A stretch of 8,745 nt of DNA from Candidatus Wallbacteria bacterium (GTDB lineage: Bacteria > Muiribacteriota > UBA6191 > JACPRK01), in contig JACQFU010000050.1 of the NCBI GenBank assembly GCA_016199905.1, positions 1 through 8,745 on the forward strand, in the 5' to 3' direction. Below the pieces are notes generated by a model. That model searched no databases. It saw only the letters and a program-made list of their open reading frames with translations, and was not told the DNA's origin. Within the stretch, counting starts at the first letter, position 1. Every line of letters starts with the position of its first letter. The position numbers and the translations under genes were made by a program. Shown piece after piece: positions 5,405 through 8,745 of this stretch.

Positions 5405-6942
5405 CCTCCGGTAGCCGCAGCTTTTTCGGGCCTGGAGGGTTGAGTCGGCTGGCCGGCCTCGCGCGTCGCTCGCGCCGTCAGCGCGATTCCCGCCGCCAAG
5501 ATCGCCGACCACACAGCCAGCACCAGCAGCCGGCCAGCCGCGGTCACGCCGGCCAACTGACTCCAGAGGGTCTCGTTGAGGAACGGCTGCACCAGCTCGC
5601 CCCAGCGCGCCAGAACGCGCCACTGGTTGGCCAGGATCGCGGGATAGTCGAAGACGCCCGATGCGAAGAACGCCGCCTGGTGGTAGTACTGGAAGAACAG
5701 CAGGAAGTTGAAGGCCGCCAAGACAGCTCCCAGAGCCCAGGCCACCTGGCGCGTCCTGCCGGGGCCTCGCACGGTGCCGTCGTAAAAGGCCGACATTGGA
5801 AGCGCGAGCAGCGGCAGAATGCCCATCATCCGCCGCTGGCCGAAGCTGTTGCCGCCCCACCAATCCGGAACGCAGGCGTTCACGTAGAACTGCGCCGCGA
5901 TCATCGCCACCGCGCCGGCTGCCACGATTCTGTCCCGGCGGTACAGATGCCGGAAGCCCAGGATCGAGACCAGGAAGACGGGGTGCCAGGTGAGGAGCCC
6001 CATCCGGGCCGAGAGCAGGATGCCGGCGATCTGGGGAGAAAACCATTGCATGAACCCCTGCGCCGGAGGCTGCACGAAGATCGTGCCGTGGCTCATCAAC
6101 CACTCGATCAGTTGTATAGAGAACACGGCCCAGAATCCGGCGGCCGCGGCGCTCAGGCAGCGCAGGAACCTTGGCGGCCGCGCCAACGGAAACAAAGCCA
6201 GCCCCAGGATCAAGGCGTCTTGCCAGCGCACGAGACCGGCCAGCCCCGCTGCCATGCCGAGCCACAGGTAGTGCCGCGGCGTCGTCTGCCGGGCCGTGTC
6301 GAGCCAGAGCACGCAAGCCAGAGTGCCTGCGAAGGCCGAGGCCACGTGCGAGTGGTTTCCGTAGAGGTAGATGTAGGCGGGGAGGGGAGTGGCGAACCAG
6401 CAGAGCAGCATCCCCCAGAGCGAGGCAGCGGGCGAGAACAACCGGCGCAGCATCCGGTGGAGCAGCAACAGGGTCATGGCGGCCATCATCGCATCGCCGA
6501 CGATCAGCGTCTTGTAGTAGAGGCCGTCGAGATCCAGCTGCCAGAGCGGCTGAGAACTCCAGCCCAAGGCTCGGAGCGTGGCCGCGAGCAGGTGCCCAAC
6601 CATGAAGAACGGCGCCAGCAACAGCGGTGAGCCGATTGCGAAGGGATTGATCGGCCGGCCGCCGACTCCCGGGCGGAAGTTGTTCTTGCGGTAGACGGGC
6701 TCCACTCCGAAGCGGTCCAGGTCGTTGGTGTAGTCGAAGTCGCCATCCACCACGGGCGAAACGATGAACATGTAGTAGCCGACGCTATCCGGGTTGATCC
6801 ATCGCGACTTGAGCCCGAAGAAGCAGGTGAGGAGCATCAAGACGAGCACCAGTTTCGCCGGATCGCCGTGCGGCAGAAACCACTCTGCCATCCGCCGCGG
6901 CAGTCCCGTGTCGCCAGTCGCCGAAAGCGATTCCTCTGTCAT
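5401..6942 (-). CDS. Polytopic membrane protein, GT-C-type glycosyltransferase-like
   Basis: This 513-residue protein has about 12 hydrophobic helices. I chose ATG 6942 because GGAG lies 5 nt upstream; an ATG 39 nt earlier (6981) has no good ribosome-binding site. After the first helix (about 31-44) comes NPDSVGYY with D52, then an acidic loop, DGDFDYTNDLD (66-76). GT-C glycosyltransferases that use lipid-linked sugars place catalytic acids in this first extracytoplasmic loop. Further on, WWGGNSFGQRRM (361-372) resembles a motif seen in ArnT/PMT-like and related uncharacterised membrane glycosyltransferases. The likely role is transfer of a sugar from a polyprenyl-phosphate donor on the periplasmic face; donor and acceptor are unknown. 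It stands alone, convergent with the lipoprotein gene and divergent from the transporter gene. Family assignment is from architecture, so a non-catalytic membrane protein is possible. Confidence 0.8.
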   Translation of the reverse strand: MTEESLSATGDTGLPRRMAEWFLPHGDPAKLVLVLMLLTCFFGLKSRWINPDSVGYYMFIVSPVVDGDFDYTNDLDRFGVEPVYRKNNFRPGVGGRPINPFAIGSPLLLAPFFMVGHLLAATLRALGWSSQPLWQLDLDGLYYKTLIVGDAMMAAMTLLLLHRMLRRLFSPAASLWGMLLCWFATPLPAYIYLYGNHSHVASAFAGTLACVLWLDTARQTTPRHYLWLGMAAGLAGLVRWQDALILGLALFPLARPPRFLRCLSAAAAGFWAVFSIQLIEWLMSHGTIFVQPPAQGFMQWFSPQIAGILLSARMGLLTWHPVFLVSILGFRHLYRRDRIVAAGAVAMIAAQFYVNACVPDWWGGNSFGQRRMMGILPLLALPMSAFYDGTVRGPGRTRQVAWALGAVLAAFNFLLFFQYYHQAAFFASGVFDYPAILANQWRVLARWGELVQPFLNETLWSQLAGVTAAGRLLVLAVWSAILAAGIALTARATREAGQPTQPSRPEKAAATGG

Positions 6943-6947
6943 GCCCG

Positions 6948-6951
6948 CTCC
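6948..6951 (-). promoter_or_regulatory. Ribosome-binding site deciding the start of the membrane glycosyltransferase-like gene
   Basis: GGAG on the minus strand, 5 nt before ATG 6942, favours this start over the upstream in-frame ATG at 6981. The divergent -10 region at about 6982-6987 also leaves no room for a leader before 6981. Confidence 0.6.
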
Positions 6952-6960
6952 GTCTCGTCC

Positions 6961-6989
6961 TTGAATTCGACGGAGGGCCATACTATCAT
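6961..6989 (+). promoter_or_regulatory. Sigma-70-type promoter for the substrate-binding protein gene
   Basis: TTGAAT (6961-6966, 4 of 6) and TATCAT (6984-6989, 5 of 6) are 17 bp apart. The predicted start near 6996 gives a leader of about 41 nt with a strong ribosome-binding site. The opposite strand reads GATAGT at 6987-6982, a weaker -10 (4 of 6) that could serve the divergent membrane protein gene. Confidence 0.55.
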
Positions 6990-7000
6990 CGCCACGTCCT

Positions 7001-7020
7001 ACCCATCACGACCCATCAGC
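7001..7020. repeat. 10-bp imperfect tandem repeat ACCCATCAnn in the leader
   Basis: ACCCATCACG and ACCCATCAGC lie head to tail and match in the first eight bases. They sit between the predicted transcription start and the ribosome-binding site, about +6 to +25. This could be a repressor site or chance. Confidence 0.3.
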
Positions 7021-7023
7021 TCC

Positions 7024-7030
7024 AAGGAGG
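7024..7030 (+). promoter_or_regulatory. Strong Shine-Dalgarno AAGGAGG before the substrate-binding protein
   Basis: AAGGAGG lies 6 nt before ATG 7037, the best ribosome-binding site in the window. It fixes this start and suggests high expression, as is usual for periplasmic binding proteins. Confidence 0.85.
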
Positions 7031-7036
7031 ACGCAG

Positions 7037-8745
7037 ATGCGTTTCTGGGCCCAATCGACGCTCGTGGCCACGATTCTATTCGTGGCCTTCGTGTTTCCGG
7101 CTCTGGCCGCCGACGACACTACGCTGCACCTGGCATCCCAGGCCGACGTGAAGGGGTTCGATCCCGTCATCAGCGATGACCTCTACTCCAACACCGCTGC
7201 CTCGCAGGTCTACGAGGGACTGATGCAGTACGCCTACCTCGAACGGCCCTACCGGGTGATTCCGAATCTCTCGGACGGCATGCCGGTCATCAGTCCGGAC
7301 GGCCTGACGTACACGTTCAAGATCAAGAAGGGCGTGAAGTTTGCCGACGACCCCTGCTTCAAGGCCACCAACGGCAAGGGACGCGATCTGACGGCCGAGG
7401 ACCTGATCTATTCCTGGAAGCGCCTGGCCGACAACAAGCTTCACTCCTCGGGCTGGTGGATCTTCGACAAACACATCAAGGGCCTGAACGAGTTCTACGA
7501 GGCATCCAAGGGCACCGGCCCGACCGACTACGCGATGAAGGTCGATGGGCTGCAGGCCACGGACCCCAACACGCTGGTCGTGAAACTGACGGAGACCTAT
7601 CCTCAGTTCCTCTACGTGCTCTCGATGGTCTTCTCGTCGGCGGTTGCGCGGGAGGCCGTCGACGCCTACACGAAAGAGTTTTTGAATCATCCGGTCGGCA
7701 CCGGAGCCTACGTCGTGAAGGAGTGGATTCGCGGCTCGAAGATCGTCTTCGAGAAGAACCCGAGCTATCGCGGCGATACCTTTCCGACCACGGCGGAGCC
7801 CGGCGACAAGGAAGCCGGACTGCTCGACGATGCCGGCAAGCCCTGCCCGTTCGCCGATCGTGTGGAGCTCAACATCGTCACCGAGGACCAACCGCTTTGG
7901 CTGCGGCTGATGAAGGGCGAGTTCGACGCGGGCGGGATTCCGAAGGACAACTTCGCGACCGCCATCGACGCCAAGTCCGGTGGCTTGCGACCGGCGCTTC
8001 TGGAGAAGGGGCTCACCCTGACCAAGACTCCCGAGCCCGACATCACGATGACGGCCTTCAACATGGAAGACCCGATCCTCGGCAAGAACGCGAAGCTGCG
8101 CAAGGCGATGGCGTTCGCATACAACAACCCGCGCCGCATCGACCTCTTCTACACGGGCCGTGCGCTGGCCGCCCAGTCGCTTCTGCCGCCCGGCATCTTC
8201 GGCTACGACGAGAAGCGCAAAGATCCCTGGGGCGAGTACAACGTGGAGAAGGCCAAGGCCATGCTTGCCGACGCCGGATACCCGGACGGAAGGGGGCTGC
8301 CCGAGTTTGTCTCGGAGGAGATGGCCGACACGACCGCGCGTCAGTTCGGCGAGATGTTCCAGCGCGAAATGGCGAAGATCGGCATCAAGATCAAGTGCAA
8401 CTCGAACACCTGGCCCGAGTTCAACGCCAAGATGCGGACCAAGCGCGCGCAGATTTTCGGCTATGCCTGGTCGGCGGACTATCCCGATCCCGAGAACTTC
8501 CTGCAGCTGCTGTACGGCCCCAACGAGGCGCCCGGCCCCAACTCGTCGAACTACAAGAACCCCAAGTACGACGAGCTGTACAACAAAATGAAGAATATGG
8601 CCGACGGCCCCGATCGCAAGAAACTCATCGACGAGATGATCGCCCTTTTCTACGAGGACGCCCCGTGGATCATGGGAGTCCATCGAGTCCGCTACGGCCT
8701 CATCCACAAGTGGCTCAAGAACTACAAATACCACCCTATCGGACA
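7037..8745 (+). CDS. Peptide-type ABC transporter substrate-binding protein (OppA/DppA family, partial)
   Basis: 569 residues are visible and the frame is open at the window end. The signal peptide (MRFWAQST, hydrophobic core, PALA cleaved after residue 24) directs it to the periplasm. Family hallmarks of SBP_bac_5 run throughout: FDPVISDDLYSNTAASQVYEGLM near the mature N-terminus, ISPDGLTYTFKIKKGVKF, LTAEDLIYSWKRLAD, HPVGTGAYVV, LRKAMAFAYN, LLPPGIFGYD and NYKNPKYDELY. The visible end (HKWLKNYKYHP) matches the region close to the C-terminus of this family, so only a short piece is probably missing. The protein would capture an oligopeptide or similar ligand and deliver it to a membrane ABC permease. 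Permease and ATPase genes are not in the window but commonly lie downstream. Three cysteines (107, 270, 454) are visible. Ligand specificity cannot be read from sequence. Confidence 0.95.
   Translation, partial: MRFWAQSTLVATILFVAFVFPALAADDTTLHLASQADVKGFDPVISDDLYSNTAASQVYEGLMQYAYLERPYRVIPNLSDGMPVISPDGLTYTFKIKKGVKFADDPCFKATNGKGRDLTAEDLIYSWKRLADNKLHSSGWWIFDKHIKGLNEFYEASKGTGPTDYAMKVDGLQATDPNTLVVKLTETYPQFLYVLSMVFSSAVAREAVDAYTKEFLNHPVGTGAYVVKEWIRGSKIVFEKNPSYRGDTFPTTAEPGDKEAGLLDDAGKPCPFADRVELNIVTEDQPLWLRLMKGEFDAGGIPKDNFATAIDAKSGGLRPALLEKGLTLTKTPEPDITMTAFNMEDPILGKNAKLRKAMAFAYNNPRRIDLFYTGRALAAQSLLPPGIFGYDEKRKDPWGEYNVEKAKAMLADAGYPDGRGLPEFVSEEMADTTARQFGEMFQREMAKIGIKIKCNSNTWPEFNAKMRTKRAQIFGYAWSADYPDPENFLQLLYGPNEAPGPNSSNYKNPKYDELYNKMKNMADGPDRKKLIDEMIALFYEDAPWIMGVHRVRYGLIHKWLKNYKYHPIG

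Noticed and set aside
5404..5440. CCTCC (5405-5409) and GGAGG (5433-5437) as a possible bidirectional terminator between convergent genes
   Set aside because: The stem is short with a long loop, no T-tract follows in the right place, and it lies within the membrane protein coding region.
7076..8734. A 552-codon open frame on the minus strand, antisense to the substrate-binding protein gene
   Set aside because: The plus strand encodes a clear OppA/DppA-family protein with signal peptide and ribosome-binding site. Long antisense frames are expected in GC-rich genes, and the translation shows no recognisable domain.

Overview
The window looks like chromosomal DNA of a high-GC, Gram-negative-type bacterium. 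Codons end mostly in G or C, several products carry Sec signal peptides, one carries a lipoprotein signal, and two are periplasmic multihaem cytochromes. Two promoters match the sigma-70 consensus. Nothing in the sequence fixes the phylum; a metal- or anaerobe-associated lineage (Deltaproteobacteria-like, Acidobacteria or a candidate phylum) is only a guess from the cytochromes. There are no rRNA or tRNA genes, CRISPR arrays, insertion sequences or phage genes.

Left part, minus strand (about 1-3307): a compact three-gene unit read right to left. Two tandem paralogues each fuse a membrane-anchored 5'-nucleotidase/UshA-like domain to a tetrahaem cytochrome c domain with four CxxCH sites, at identical haem spacing in both copies. 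The nucleotidase-like domain has lost nearly all the metal ligands of its family. They are followed by a secreted thioredoxin-fold protein with a WCPSC active site, cut by the window edge. A thiol reductase beside two apocytochromes suggests a role in keeping haem-binding cysteines reduced, but this is inference.

Centre (3308-5404): a divergent intergenic region with a strong forward promoter (TTGTCA, 17 bp, TATACT). Its -10 overlaps a perfect TATAAT on the opposite strand, so one near-palindrome may fire both ways. Two 8-bp direct repeats lie one helical turn apart just upstream. The forward transcript carries an unrecognised 578-residue exported protein with coiled coils and a strict seven-glycine zipper, then a 70-residue predicted lipoprotein that overlaps it by GTGA. 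This pair is the best candidate for something undescribed.

Right part (5401-8745): a 513-residue polytopic membrane protein of GT-C glycosyltransferase type on the minus strand. Its stop codon shares a CTAG palindrome with the lipoprotein stop. A short divergent promoter region (6943-7036) follows, then a secreted peptide-type ABC transporter substrate-binding protein on the plus strand with a textbook ribosome-binding site. It is open at the window end and probably lacks only a few dozen residues or fewer. The functional blocks (cytochrome unit, glycine-zipper pair, glycosyltransferase, transporter) show no obvious shared pathway.
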